Shown here piece by piece: positions 31,145 through 39,591 of a stretch of DNA of 45,722 nt. The notes beneath the pieces are model-generated. The model ran no database searches and was not told the DNA's origin. It worked only from the letters and a program-made list of their open reading frames with translations. The stretch covers positions 1 through 45,722 of the forward strand of contig CAZGUV010000008.1 in assembly GCA_964528735.1 (NCBI GenBank). Direction: 5' to 3'. A program made the translations under genes and the position numbers. This DNA comes from CAYNND01 sp964528735 (lineage in GTDB: Bacteria; Patescibacteriota; Minisyncoccia; Phycocordibacterales; UBA2100). Position 1 is the stretch's first letter. Each line of letters starts with the position of its first letter.

Positions 31145-32497
31145 TTATCCCCTCAGTAATACACGTATTTGGTCAATCTCTTGTGCGAGTGTTTGGTCTC
31201 GTTCGATCATATCTCGTATCTTCTCACATGAGTGAATGACTGTTGTGTGGTCTCTCCCTCCCAACCGATCACCAATACTTGGGTACGATACACCCAAATC
31301 TTCTCGCATAAGAAACATCGCAATCTGTCTTGGTTTTACTACATCCTTCTTTCGTGTTTTTTCATAAATTGCAGACTCTGGTATTTCATAATACTGAGAT
31401 ACTGACCGAAGAACCTCCTCAGGAGAAACACTTTTTGATGGGCGCGTGTTGTGTTGGATGATTGAGCGAATTTCAGGGAGGGTCAAATCTCTACCTTTTA
31501 TATTTGTGTTACAAAAAACTGCGTTAAGAATACCTTCAAGTTCACGAATATTACCTCGTACTTCCTTTGCAATGTATTCAATAGTCTCATTTCCAATCAT
31601 AAATTGCTGTTGAGCCACCTTTTCTCTGATTATTGATATACGAGAATCCATATCAGGCTCAGGAATTTCAGCTGTTAAACCAGCACTGAAGCGCCCCTTT
31701 AGTCTATCCTCAAGCCCTTGGAGTGATTGAGGGTGTTTATCTGATGAAAATATTATCTGTTTGTTGTTGTCAAAAAGATAGTTGAAAAGATGGAATAGCT
31801 CTTCTTGTGTACGTTCTTTATCTGCGATGAATTGCACGTCATCCATAATAAGAACATCGTATTGACGATACTTGTCTTTAAATTGATTTGCCCGCCCTGC
31901 GCGTACTGCGTTGTAATAATCAACAGCAAACTGTTCCGATGTGCAGTAGAGGATTTTTTTATTTGGGTATACTTTTTTGAACTGGTTTCCTATTGCTTGA
32001 ACAAGGTGTGTTTTACCGTGTCCAGTCGATCCGTAGACAAAGAGTGGGTTATATGCAAGCGCAGGGTTCTGAAGAACTGCAAGCGCTGCTGCATGTGCGA
32101 GCTGATTAAATGGCCCAACAACAAAGGAATCAAAGGTGTAGCGTGGGTTTAGATTATCTCGCTTGTCTACATAGAGCTGGTCAATCCCTAGCGAGCCCGT
32201 GCCTGCTTGTGCGGGTTTTTCTGGTGCAAGTTTTTTCATTGCGGTTACTTTTGCGACGGTATATTCAACGTTTCGCACACTATGATCAACCTCTCGGAGG
32301 GTTTTCAGAATAATAGAGTGGTATTTTTCTGCAATCCAATCTCGAGCCATTCTGTTCGGTGTTCCCACATATATTATTCCCTCGTCTCTGCGCACTATGC
32401 CGGTATCTTTAAACCATGTTTTATAGTTCGCTTCAGATATTGAGCGCTCAACCGTTGCCAGCACCGTTTCCCACAAGCTTTTTTGTTCTCCCGTCAT
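31145..32497 (-). CDS. dnaA: Chromosomal replication initiator DnaA
   Basis: A 450-aa protein that binds DnaA boxes and opens the origin. Domain I starts MTGEQKSLWETVLATVERSI (helicase-contacting). The AAA+ domain has NPRYTFDSFVVGPFNQLAHA, Walker A GSTGHGKTHLVQAIG, Walker B VLIMDDVQFIADKERTQEE, and RLKGRFSAGLTAEIPEPD. Domain IV has the DNA-binding signature GGRDHTTVIHSCEKI. I choose ATG 32497, because the longer frame to 32548 runs over a perfect -10 (TATAAT at 32528-32533). It is divergent from rpmH; dnaN follows across the origin. Confidence 0.98.
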   Translation of the reverse strand: MTGEQKSLWETVLATVERSISEANYKTWFKDTGIVRRDEGIIYVGTPNRMARDWIAEKYHSIILKTLREVDHSVRNVEYTVAKVTAMKKLAPEKPAQAGTGSLGIDQLYVDKRDNLNPRYTFDSFVVGPFNQLAHAAALAVLQNPALAYNPLFVYGSTGHGKTHLVQAIGNQFKKVYPNKKILYCTSEQFAVDYYNAVRAGRANQFKDKYRQYDVLIMDDVQFIADKERTQEELFHLFNYLFDNNKQIIFSSDKHPQSLQGLEDRLKGRFSAGLTAEIPEPDMDSRISIIREKVAQQQFMIGNETIEYIAKEVRGNIRELEGILNAVFCNTNIKGRDLTLPEIRSIIQHNTRPSKSVSPEEVLRSVSQYYEIPESAIYEKTRKKDVVKPRQIAMFLMREDLGVSYPSIGDRLGGRDHTTVIHSCEKIRDMIERDQTLAQEIDQIRVLLRG

Positions 32498-32527
32498 GCG
32501 CGCGTATTTATGTAAGTAAGTAGGTGC

Positions 32528-32533
32528 ATTATA
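32528..32533 (-). promoter_or_regulatory. -10 of dnaA, overlapping a near-consensus DnaA box
   Basis: Perfect TATAAT on the minus strand, with a predicted leader of about 24 nt, the longest in this window. The plus-strand sequence TTATACAGA (32529-32537) that covers it is one base from the DnaA box, so autoregulation is possible. Confidence 0.6.
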
Positions 32534-32588
32534 CAGATGGTGGTGCACTCACGCACCTTCTTCATGTATGGGGATTACGTGCATAAGA

Positions 32589-32597
32589 TGTGGATAA
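32589..32597 (-). promoter_or_regulatory. DnaA box between dnaA and rpmH
   Basis: TGTGGATAA on the plus strand, i.e. TTATCCACA on the minus strand, the strongest-type DnaA box. It lies between the two divergent promoters. Confidence 0.7.
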
Positions 32598-32618
32598 GCC
32601 ACAACTCAAGATGGCAGA

Positions 32619-32647
32619 TTGATTTTCTGGTGTCTTTGTGCGATAGT
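32619..32647 (+). promoter_or_regulatory. rpmH promoter
   Basis: -35 TTGATT (32619-32624), 17-nt spacer, extended -10 TGC-GATAGT (hexamer 32642-32647), ending 6 nt before ATG 32654. It is the best complete promoter of the leaderless type in the window. Confidence 0.7.
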
Positions 32648-32653
32648 AGAGCC

Positions 32654-32788
32654 ATGAAACGAACGTACCAACCAAAAAAGCGCAAGCGAGCGCGAACTCA
32701 TGGTTTTTTGAAGCGATCAAAATCAGCTTCAGGAAGTCGTGTTCTTAAGTCTCGCCGACGAAAGGGCCGATCACGACTCTCAGCGTAA
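32654..32788 (+). CDS. rpmH: 50S ribosomal protein L34
   Basis: A 44-aa, very basic ribosomal protein: MKRTYQPKKRKRARTHGFLK at the start, then a GSRVLKSRRRKGRSRLSA tail. The signature is complete and length is normal. It is preceded by a full leaderless-type promoter and followed 4 nt later by rnpA. Confidence 0.98.
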   Translation: MKRTYQPKKRKRARTHGFLKRSKSASGSRVLKSRRRKGRSRLSA

Positions 32789-32792
32789 GCTA

Positions 32793-33098
32793 ATGCTTAG
32801 TAGGAAACATAGACTTTCCCGACTCGATGTGAAAAATACTCTTGCACAGGGCCGTATTTTTCGTGCACCGTCATGCACGGTGCGCTACCTCCCCTCCCCT
32901 CTTTTTCGTATAGGAGTTGCTGTCCCCAAGAAAATTGCCCGCACTGCTGTGGTGAGGAATCGCATCCGTCGTTTTGTGTACACAAAGGCACAGAACTATA
33001 TAAAAACTCCCTTCTCACTCGTGTGTACAGTACACACCACAGACAGTGGGCATCTGAGCAAGGATATTGAAGATGCATTTGCGCATTTGACGAAGTAA
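32793..33098 (+). CDS. rnpA: Ribonuclease P protein component
   Basis: A 101-aa protein that assists RNase P RNA in 5' tRNA maturation. It starts MLSRKHRLSRLDVKNTLAQG and shows FRIGVAVPKKIARTAVVRNR, the RNR signature, followed by IRRFVYTKAQ. It starts 4 nt after the rpmH stop. A longer frame from 32739 overlaps rpmH and is not needed. The matching RNase P RNA is not in this window. Confidence 0.95.
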   Translation: MLSRKHRLSRLDVKNTLAQGRIFRAPSCTVRYLPSPLFRIGVAVPKKIARTAVVRNRIRRFVYTKAQNYIKTPFSLVCTVHTTDSGHLSKDIEDAFAHLTK

Positions 33099-33108
33099 AC
33101 TCTGAGCG

Positions 33109-33114
33109 TATTAT
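33109..33114 (+). promoter_or_regulatory. -10 of yidC
   Basis: TATTAT ending 6 nt before ATG 33121. Confidence 0.55.
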
Positions 33115-33120
33115 TCACGC

Positions 33121-33825
33121 ATGTATTCCTTGTTTATTAGCGGTGTATACATACCGCTCTACTCTGCGCTTGTCTATATTATTAATCACGTACCTGGTGG
33201 TGATGTAGGAATCGCACTCGTAATCGTCACTATTATTGTGCGCGCACTATTGCTACCTCTTGCCATAAAGACAAGTAGAGCACAAAAGATAATGCGTGAT
33301 TTGCAGCCAAAACTCGATGAGATTAAGAAAAAATATACAGATCAGCGGGAAATGGCAGAAAAAACGATGGCTCTGTATAGAGAGCATAATGTCAGTCCGT
33401 TTTCAGCCATTCTTATACCACTTATACAGATCCCCGTTGTAATTGGTCTCTACGTTGTGTTTGCAAACGGAGGCTTGCCACAAATAACTCCTGAGTATCT
33501 GTACTCGTTTGTCGCTATCCCGACCCAAGTCTCTATGCACTTTTTGGGTCTTGTAGATATGGGCTCTAAGAGTGTGTTACTCGCAGTGCTCGCTGGTTTG
33601 ACACAATTTGCGTATGCAAAGGTAATGCCGAAACCACAGGTTCAAAGTGAGCCGTCGTTTGCGAGTGATTTTGCAAAAGGAATGCATGTACAGATGACGT
33701 ATGTACTCCCGTTCATTATTGGCTTTGTTGCTTACTCAATTTCCGCAGCAGTTGCCCTTTACCTCGTTGTTGGAAATGTGTTCTCATTCTTTTCAGAATT
33801 GTACACACGACGGACGATGAAGTAG
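33121..33825 (+). CDS. yidC: Membrane protein insertase YidC
   Basis: A 234-aa Oxa1/YidC core without the large periplasmic domain of Gram-negative forms. Membrane segments are near residues 5-25, 30-50, 95-117, 150-170 and 195-225. Family motifs: the first segment IPLYSALVYIINHV, then VTIIVRALLLPLAIKTSRAQ with the conserved Arg in the membrane groove, the coiled cytoplasmic loop MRDLQPKLDEIKKKYTDQRE, and LIPLIQIPVVIGLYVVF. It inserts and folds membrane proteins, alone or with SecYEG. It has its own -10 and is followed by jag. Confidence 0.96.
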   Translation: MYSLFISGVYIPLYSALVYIINHVPGGDVGIALVIVTIIVRALLLPLAIKTSRAQKIMRDLQPKLDEIKKKYTDQREMAEKTMALYREHNVSPFSAILIPLIQIPVVIGLYVVFANGGLPQITPEYLYSFVAIPTQVSMHFLGLVDMGSKSVLLAVLAGLTQFAYAKVMPKPQVQSEPSFASDFAKGMHVQMTYVLPFIIGFVAYSISAAVALYLVVGNVFSFFSELYTRRTMK

Positions 33826-33831
33826 TATGGT
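33826..33831 (+). promoter_or_regulatory. -10 of jag
   Basis: TATGGT directly after the yidC stop codon, 6 nt before ATG 33838. The hexamer is weak, so co-transcription with yidC is also possible. Confidence 0.4.
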
Positions 33832-33837
33832 GTTATC

Positions 33838-34278
33838 ATGCAAGAGATACGTACAATCACCGAAGCATTACTGAAAACGCTCAATATCGAGGCTACGTTT
33901 GAGGAACGCTCTTTTGCGGAGCAGCCAGTACTTGCTATTACAACCACCGATAGCCAATTACTCATCGGTAATCAGGGCGACAGACTCCGTGCGCTCAATA
34001 CGCTTGTGCGCATGATTGCGGAAAAGAAAGGTATAACCGAGCGTTTTATGATTGATGTGAACAACTTCCAGCACGATGCGGTAGTGAAGCTTCAGGATAC
34101 CGCAAAGATGCTCGCAGAGCGTGCGCGTTCACTCAAGTATGATGTAGAACTCAACCCGATGCGCCCTTTTGAGCGAATGATAGTTCATGCGGCGCTTGCT
34201 TCTGAGCCACATATAAAAACAGAGTCTATTGGCGAAGGAAGAGAGCGAAGGATAGTTATAAAATACGTTGAAGCGTAA
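33838..34278 (+). CDS. jag: Jag/KhpB-family RNA-binding protein (KH + R3H)
   Basis: A 146-aa protein without the N-terminal Jag domain of Firmicutes. The KH domain is at about 45-80 (LLIGNQGDRLRALNTLVRMI, equivalent of GxxG). The R3H domain is in the C-terminal half: AKMLAERARSLKYDVELNPM, RPFERMIVHAAL and IGEGRERRIVIKY. In other bacteria KhpB binds many RNAs and affects cell elongation. The position after yidC is conserved in bacteria. Confidence 0.93.
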   Translation: MQEIRTITEALLKTLNIEATFEERSFAEQPVLAITTTDSQLLIGNQGDRLRALNTLVRMIAEKKGITERFMIDVNNFQHDAVVKLQDTAKMLAERARSLKYDVELNPMRPFERMIVHAALASEPHIKTESIGEGRERRIVIKYVEA

Positions 34279-34280
34279 AG

Positions 34281-34715
34281 CTAGAGTCCTGTCTCTGGAT
34301 TAGGAGCGGTACCTCCGTTTGGCCCACCTCCTCGTTGCTTCTCAGATATTTGCTCCAAGTTTACATTTAGATTTAGTAGATCGGGGTTAATTTGGTTGAA
34401 TATCACATACGTAGATAAGAGCATTATGAGTCCAAGCAATGCATTGCGCATCCTCTCTTTCGACTCGCCCATCTGAACAGCGCCTGATTCTGTCATCATG
34501 TACACAATCCCGCCGTATACAAATTGCGCAACGGCGATTACCGCGCCTATCGAGATAGTCATTCTAAAAATGGCATTTATGAAGGACCCAAGGTCACCGT
34601 ATGATTCATAGATTGACGTACCACCTATGAGAAGGGTGTCCCCAAGCATGCCCTTGAACCCCGCAGTTTGTGCTACTTGTTGAGCAAGAAAACTAATTTC
34701 ATTGAAAAATTCCAT
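34281..34715 (-). CDS. Type IV secretion system pilin-like membrane protein
   Basis: A 144-aa protein with two membrane segments: about 48-75 (MTISIGAVIAVAQFVYGGIV) and 92-112 (NALLGLIMLLSTYVIFNQIN). The pattern FINAIFRMTISIGAVIAV, then GGIVYMMTESG, then KERMRNALLGLIMLLSTYVI and NPDLL is the one seen in the T4SS pilin family of Parcubacteria (VirB2/TrbC-like). The C-terminus is Gly/Pro/Asn-rich. I choose ATG 34715, one base after the stop of the upstream gene; a TTG at 34724 also exists. As last gene of a T4SS locus it likely encodes the pilus subunit or a membrane component. Confidence 0.7.
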   Translation of the reverse strand: MEFFNEISFLAQQVAQTAGFKGMLGDTLLIGGTSIYESYGDLGSFINAIFRMTISIGAVIAVAQFVYGGIVYMMTESGAVQMGESKERMRNALLGLIMLLSTYVIFNQINPDLLNLNVNLEQISEKQRGGGPNGGTAPNPETGL

Positions 34716-34716
34716 A

Positions 34717-36057
34717 CTATTCAAGAGTTACTCCCCACAGTGTAGCAGTAGTTTTGTCGATAAATAAAAGGTTTTTTCCATCGTTCGTGTATTGTGCATC
34801 AGTTACATCGAGTCCATTCGGGGCACCCTTCACGGTCTCTATGACATTTGTTTGTGTCCCAGTCTTTGGGTCAATTCGTACGATCGTGTCCGTATAGATA
34901 CGTGCTCCTTGCATCCAAGTGTCGGGATATGAATTACCTTGTGTGTCGACTGGTACACCACAGAGTAGTGTTATCTCATTTGGTGACCATACGCATTTTT
35001 CAGGAAATAGATGACTTTTGCTTGCAACTCGAGCTCCTGTTTTTGAAATAATCTCAGAGGTGTACCCGTCGTTACTTGAGGTCGTCTTTAGAATATACGT
35101 ACCCTTCGGGCTTTCGAGTGCTGTTACTCCCGGTTCGTCACCAAATATCTTTTCAATAGTCCCCTTTGTAAGCGATATACGGTATATGTACCCGGGCATT
35201 CCGAGTGAAGCCCTTTGTCGAACGAGCATATTTACCACTCCTTCTCCGCTCCAACTAATATTCCACCCCCGAAGTGGAGATTTCCATACGCGTTTTGTCT
35301 TTTCTCCAAAAAGATTTGTCGTCGCGACACTCAAAGTACTGTCTTCTTGAAGCACTGAAAACAGAATAGTGTCGTCTCGTACAGCGAGTGCCTGAATATT
35401 CACCGGTAGATATGTTCCGACTGCAGTGTCGGTGTCACCTTCCTTCTTTTCTGCAAGTTCGGCAACAGGCGTACTCAATGTTAGTAATGAATCGTCGTCT
35501 TCGAGATGCTGCAATAAGACATGCTGCGCATTCTTTGTGAAATATGCTTTCTGTATTCCTAGTATTGTACTGTTTGTAACTCGCTCTGCCTTTTGGTTTG
35601 AGAAGGTCACATCAACAATATTGCCTCGCTGCCGCTCAGCAAGTCGCGCAACAATCTCCTTTTTGTCATTCTCGTACGTTGCAAATCCTGCGACAGGTCC
35701 TTCATACATTTTAAAGAGCTTTACTTCTTTTTTTGTTTGAGTTGGTGTTGTGTTGGGTGTACCCGACGAGTCAGTGTTTGTTCCTTCAGTTGTCCCATTT
35801 GTAGTATCACCAGGGTTCTCTTCCCCAGGTTGTCCATTCTTCGTCTGGTCATTAAATGTTTTTTCAGTTACTTCATCGTTATTGAATGGGCTTGTTCCAC
35901 TATCTCCAGAACCAGGAACCGTGAGCGGGTCGAATGCTTTAGGGCGTGATGAGTCAACCGATTGCTTTGTGAGATACGCATACCATACTGCAAGCCCGGT
36001 CGCCGCTACGAGTATCAACAGTGCTACAGATGCGTATATAGTGTTTTTTTTGTTCAT
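34717..36057 (-). CDS. Membrane-anchored protein with possible beta-propeller
   Basis: A 446-aa protein with an N-terminal anchor (about 7-28, YASVALLILVAATGLAVWYA). A disordered Ser/Thr/Gly/Asn linker (40-110) follows. The remainder is beta-rich with repeated strands such as NAQHVLLQHLEDDDSLL, WKSPLRGWNISWSGEG, LESPKGTYILKTTSSNDG, CVWSPNEITLLCG and DAQYTNDGKNLLFID, spaced like blades of a TolB/WD40-type propeller. I recognise no exact family. It overlaps the upstream gene by 4 nt and is followed by the pilin-like gene after 1 nt, so all three form one unit. An accessory role in T4SS assembly is inferred from position. Confidence 0.6.
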   Translation of the reverse strand: MNKKNTIYASVALLILVAATGLAVWYAYLTKQSVDSSRPKAFDPLTVPGSGDSGTSPFNNDEVTEKTFNDQTKNGQPGEENPGDTTNGTTEGTNTDSSGTPNTTPTQTKKEVKLFKMYEGPVAGFATYENDKKEIVARLAERQRGNIVDVTFSNQKAERVTNSTILGIQKAYFTKNAQHVLLQHLEDDDSLLTLSTPVAELAEKKEGDTDTAVGTYLPVNIQALAVRDDTILFSVLQEDSTLSVATTNLFGEKTKRVWKSPLRGWNISWSGEGVVNMLVRQRASLGMPGYIYRISLTKGTIEKIFGDEPGVTALESPKGTYILKTTSSNDGYTSEIISKTGARVASKSHLFPEKCVWSPNEITLLCGVPVDTQGNSYPDTWMQGARIYTDTIVRIDPKTGTQTNVIETVKGAPNGLDVTDAQYTNDGKNLLFIDKTTATLWGVTLE

Positions 36058-37016
36058 ATGCCAAAGAGTGTTGATTCTGTAGGTATACCAATGCGTGTTC
36101 GAAGCGAAGCCTCTTGAAGGAGTTTGCTCGCATGGCTGGCTTCAACAGAGACTATTCCGGATGCAGCTCGAGGCGTATACAAAGCCCTTCCGCCTGATTC
36201 AGGAGCAACCTCACCGGTACTACTTTGCCATTCAAATCGGGCACGCGAGAGATTTGTTCCATCAATGTGATATGGAATTGCGCGCAGCGACACAACCCCG
36301 TCAAGGGTATTCGTAAGTGCAACGACGGTGTTTGTCCACAAACCGACGAGAGTTTTCTGGTGGTACATTCTCAAGACAACAGGTGTAGGGTTAATCCGAA
36401 CGCCATTACCACCCACGTACTCATTGTTCAGATTCTTTACCTCAACCTGTATGAGGCTGTCGTCTCCAAAAACAGGCATCTGTATCTGGGCAGTATTTTT
36501 TGCAAAACCAGATTGCTTGGTGAGGAGTGTCCCATCTTGGTACCAAGAATAGATGAGTGTGTCAGGTGAGCCAAGAGTAGTGTGCGGTATGGCAGTAACA
36601 ACCACGCGACCACCCGGAGCCACAAGGGGTCGTCCTGCGTACAATGGGGGTGTGTACGATACTCCCTCCCAGACAAGGTCTATATCAGAAGGCACGATCC
36701 GTTGGGTCAACTTTGTTTCTACACCATCACGTTCAACAATAGTGACCTCTATAATGCTTTCACCGCGCTTCGTGAGCGTAAAGTATGTATCCAATGCGCC
36801 TATCCCCTGGCTCAAGACAACACCATCCAATTTCCACACAATAAGTGCCGTTGATGCGTCGAGAGTCGGACTTTTAAGCTCTGCATGAATTTTTCTCTGC
36901 AATTGCAGTATAGGGGGGTCAAAACGAATACTCATCGTGCGCTCAAGCTGTGCATACGCAAAGCCGGACCAAGAAAAAACGATGAATGCAACGAGAGTTG
37001 TGAGCACCATCCTCAT
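36054..37016 (-). CDS. Exported protein with Ig-like/PKD-like domains
   Basis: A 320-aa protein with a signal peptide (1-22, cleavage after GFAYA). The rest is predicted all-beta: IVWKLDGVVLSQGIGALD, VVVTAIPHTTLGSPDTLIYS followed by WYQDGTLL, and FEWQSSTGEVAPESGG look like three successive Ig/PKD-type domains. No cysteines or catalytic motif are seen. The start is supported by the extended -10 TGC-TACAAT that ends 6 nt upstream. It opens the three-gene unit that ends with the pilin-like protein. Function unknown; a surface or pilus-associated role is inferred. Confidence 0.6.
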   Translation of the reverse strand: MRMVLTTLVAFIVFSWSGFAYAQLERTMSIRFDPPILQLQRKIHAELKSPTLDASTALIVWKLDGVVLSQGIGALDTYFTLTKRGESIIEVTIVERDGVETKLTQRIVPSDIDLVWEGVSYTPPLYAGRPLVAPGGRVVVTAIPHTTLGSPDTLIYSWYQDGTLLTKQSGFAKNTAQIQMPVFGDDSLIQVEVKNLNNEYVGGNGVRINPTPVVLRMYHQKTLVGLWTNTVVALTNTLDGVVSLRAIPYHIDGTNLSRARFEWQSSTGEVAPESGGRALYTPRAASGIVSVEASHASKLLQEASLRTRIGIPTESTLFGI

Positions 37017-37022
37017 GGCATT

Positions 37023-37031
37023 ATTGTAGCA
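37023..37031 (-). promoter_or_regulatory. Extended -10 of the pilin-like gene unit
   Basis: TGC-TACAAT on the minus strand (hexamer 37023-37028), 6 nt before ATG 37016. Confidence 0.65.
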
Positions 37032-37071
37032 GGTTTTCTCTACTTTGCTGTCTCAATGTGCGTACAATTGG

Positions 37072-38919
37072 CTATTTCAAGACAGCGTCATCGCCAGATG
37101 CAGATTCGGCAGCTTCCAATTCTTTTTTCGCCTTTCGTATGGCAAGAATTTGAGATGGGTCAGAGGTGATTATTTGGTCTTCTGTATACGAAGCGATGAC
37201 CTTGATTGCCACATGTTTCAATCCGGCAAAGAATATCCCCTCTCCCACATCTGACTCAAGAAGGAGGTATTTTTCCTCGTCTGAAAGCTTAAAAGTTTCT
37301 TGAACAAGGTCAATTGATGTTGGTGATTGGCGGAGCAGGATTTGAATAGAGGAGTTTGTAAGCATCGCTTTACCGTATGGAGATTGCAAAAAGTCTCCGA
37401 CGTCCTGTGTAATGGTTGCAAGTCCGAGGTAATATTTACGACCGCGCTTTGCGATTCCATACAAGAATGAAGCCGTATCTTCCGACTTCATCATCCACCA
37501 TGCCTCATCGATAACTAGGAGGCGCTTGCGGAGCTCTTTACGAACCATATTCCAGATGTGGTGCGTAACGATATACATCGCAACAGGCTTGAGCTCGTCT
37601 TCCATATCTCGAATTGAAAACACAACAAGACGCTTGTTCATGTCCACGTTTGTCGGCTTGTTGATGAATCCAGACCATGTACCGTGGGTATACTTTGAAA
37701 GTCTCTGTACGAGTGACTCCGATCCTTCCATGCCTGAAAGTACCAATTCAAAATCGGACAGAAGCGGAGGTTCAATATTTGCGAAATCTGCCTGCTCGTT
37801 TATATCCTTAAGTGCGTAGGTTTCAGTGATTGCCTTGTCGATAATCGCATCCTCTTCAGGGCTGAGACCACCAAGCATGATGCGAAAGAGTCCAACGAGT
37901 GTAATTATGTTAGAGCGAAGTACATCAGCGGGGTTCTCGTCTTCTCGAGGGACAGGAAGATCAAATGGGTTGATATGGTTTTCAGAAGACAATGTAATGT
38001 TGAAGTAGCGTCCACCAGTTGTTTCAGCAAGGTATTCATATTCACGCTCAGGGTCAATCACAATAACGTCGGCATCAAACATAAGTGACCGAAGAATTTC
38101 AAGTTTAGTGAAGTATGACTTTCCTGAACCTGATTTTGCAAAGAGCACTGAGTTATAGTTTTCGAGCGAAAATCTATCAAAGAGCACGAGCGAAGAGTTG
38201 TGTCTGTTTATTCCATACAGTATTCCCCTATCAGAGGTGAGGTCAAACGAGATAAACGGAAATGTTGAAGAAAGAGGTTCAGAGTTGAGCTTTGAGTGAA
38301 CCGCGAGCTGATCATCTGCAATAGGCATCACACTCTTAAAGCCTTGTTCCTGTTGGAACAGCGTTGGCTTTATATACACAAGACGTGACTCAAGGATAGA
38401 TCGCATCTCGGTCTCTGTCTTATCAAGTTCGTCTTCGTTTTGGCCGTAGATTGTTATATAGAGGCCGACTTCAAACATTTTTTCTTGAGCTTGCTGGAGT
38501 CTGTCGCGCAAGTATTCAAGGTCAGAGTATGCAGTATCGAGTTGCGGGTCACGAACAAGCCCTTTCTCTTCGCGGATTTGTATTTGACTTTCAACTTCTG
38601 CTACACGCTTTTGGAATTGTCTCAAAATTGCGGTCGTATCAATCGGGTGAATGTGCATCGCTGCATCGAACATTTTATCCAGGTTGATTATCGGTGCAAA
38701 CCAGCCTGTTGTAAGAAATCGAGGATATGAAATTACAAAAAAAGTACGCGCGATTTTATCGCCGATATTCAATTGCTTTGGAGTTATCTGCAACGCAGAT
38801 GGTGCAAGGATGTCTTGGAGCTCAAGTACACCACGAGCATAAATTTCTTGCGGGAGTACGGGAATAACTGGCCGCTCTGCGGTGCCGTTTCCTTGTGAAA
38901 AAAGTGAAAAAAGTCCCAT
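37072..38919 (-). CDS. virB4: VirB4-type type IV secretion ATPase
   Basis: A 615-aa ATPase that drives substrate transfer or pilus biogenesis at the inner membrane. Walker A is AKSGSGKSYF (K267), followed by DADVIVIDPEREYEYLAE, a VirB4/TraC hallmark. Walker B is RLLVIDEAWWMMK (466-478), followed by GIAKRGRKYYLGLATITQD and LRQSPTS. The N-terminal 240 residues carry only part of the usual VirB4 N-domain; the rest is in the preceding gene. It starts 2 nt after that gene and belongs to the prgI operon. Confidence 0.93.
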   Translation of the reverse strand: MGLFSLFSQGNGTAERPVIPVLPQEIYARGVLELQDILAPSALQITPKQLNIGDKIARTFFVISYPRFLTTGWFAPIINLDKMFDAAMHIHPIDTTAILRQFQKRVAEVESQIQIREEKGLVRDPQLDTAYSDLEYLRDRLQQAQEKMFEVGLYITIYGQNEDELDKTETEMRSILESRLVYIKPTLFQQEQGFKSVMPIADDQLAVHSKLNSEPLSSTFPFISFDLTSDRGILYGINRHNSSLVLFDRFSLENYNSVLFAKSGSGKSYFTKLEILRSLMFDADVIVIDPEREYEYLAETTGGRYFNITLSSENHINPFDLPVPREDENPADVLRSNIITLVGLFRIMLGGLSPEEDAIIDKAITETYALKDINEQADFANIEPPLLSDFELVLSGMEGSESLVQRLSKYTHGTWSGFINKPTNVDMNKRLVVFSIRDMEDELKPVAMYIVTHHIWNMVRKELRKRLLVIDEAWWMMKSEDTASFLYGIAKRGRKYYLGLATITQDVGDFLQSPYGKAMLTNSSIQILLRQSPTSIDLVQETFKLSDEEKYLLLESDVGEGIFFAGLKHVAIKVIASYTEDQIITSDPSQILAIRKAKKELEAAESASGDDAVLK

Positions 38920-38921
38920 AA

Positions 38922-39590
38922 TTATTGATTATTTGCGCCCTTCATTGGGTTGTCTTGTTCACCAGGATTAAATATTCTATACAAAAGCTCGATGACTTCC
39001 TCTGTGCCAAGCTGGACACTTCGTATACCTGTACGAACTAATCCCTGTTGGACAATCGATATTCGTTGCTCAATTTGAGATGCATTTTCCTCAAATACTG
39101 TTTTCGCACCAGCCACTGCCTCACTCGCCCGCTCCTGTTTCTTAAACGGAAGTGGTATTTTTGAAAGAGGACCGCTCTCGAGCGCTGCGTTTGGTGGAAG
39201 GTATGGGACTACAACAAAAAAGTGCTTTGTCATAATATTTGCTGCCTCAGTGAAACTTCGAATGAAGTTTATATATTCACGAATCTGGATGCGCATCAAT
39301 TCGTCGAGGGTGTTCTTTTGCGCCTCTTCAAGAGTCATAAGATAGGGCCGTATATCAAGCTTTCGTGACTGGATGAAAATTTCGATATGAAAATCGAGCG
39401 AGTTTAGTAAGTTCTGAAATTGCATCAAGAAGGCGTTTTGTTCGTCATCAGACTTGAGGGCAAAGTTAAGTGATGAACACATTAACACAGCCTTCAGGCT
39501 GCCATCATTCATGATGATAATACCATCTCGCACCTCTTTGACTGGTACGAAATCTTGTGAAGGTTGTGCGGTTCGTGTGTCAACTGCCAT
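38922..39590 (-). CDS. Separate VirB4/TraC N-terminal-domain protein
   Basis: A 222-aa soluble protein. VKEVRDGIIIMNDGSLKAVL and SLNFALKSDDEQNAFLMQFQ, then NLLNSLDFHIEIFIQSRKLD and RPYLMTLEEA, match the first part of long VirB4/TraC ATPases, in which this region precedes the motor domain. Here it is encoded separately, in another reading frame, 2 nt before virB4, and 222 + 615 aa gives about the length of one ordinary VirB4. It starts 1 nt after the prgI stop. It probably forms a complex with VirB4. Confidence 0.7.
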   Translation of the reverse strand: MAVDTRTAQPSQDFVPVKEVRDGIIIMNDGSLKAVLMCSSLNFALKSDDEQNAFLMQFQNLLNSLDFHIEIFIQSRKLDIRPYLMTLEEAQKNTLDELMRIQIREYINFIRSFTEAANIMTKHFFVVVPYLPPNAALESGPLSKIPLPFKKQERASEAVAGAKTVFEENASQIEQRISIVQQGLVRTGIRSVQLGTEEVIELLYRIFNPGEQDNPMKGANNQ

Positions 39591-39591
39591 G

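Noticed and set aside
38919..38922. Frameshift in virB4
   Set aside because: The upstream protein ends in a normal hydrophilic tail and virB4 begins with a clean ATG; the same split is familiar in this group.
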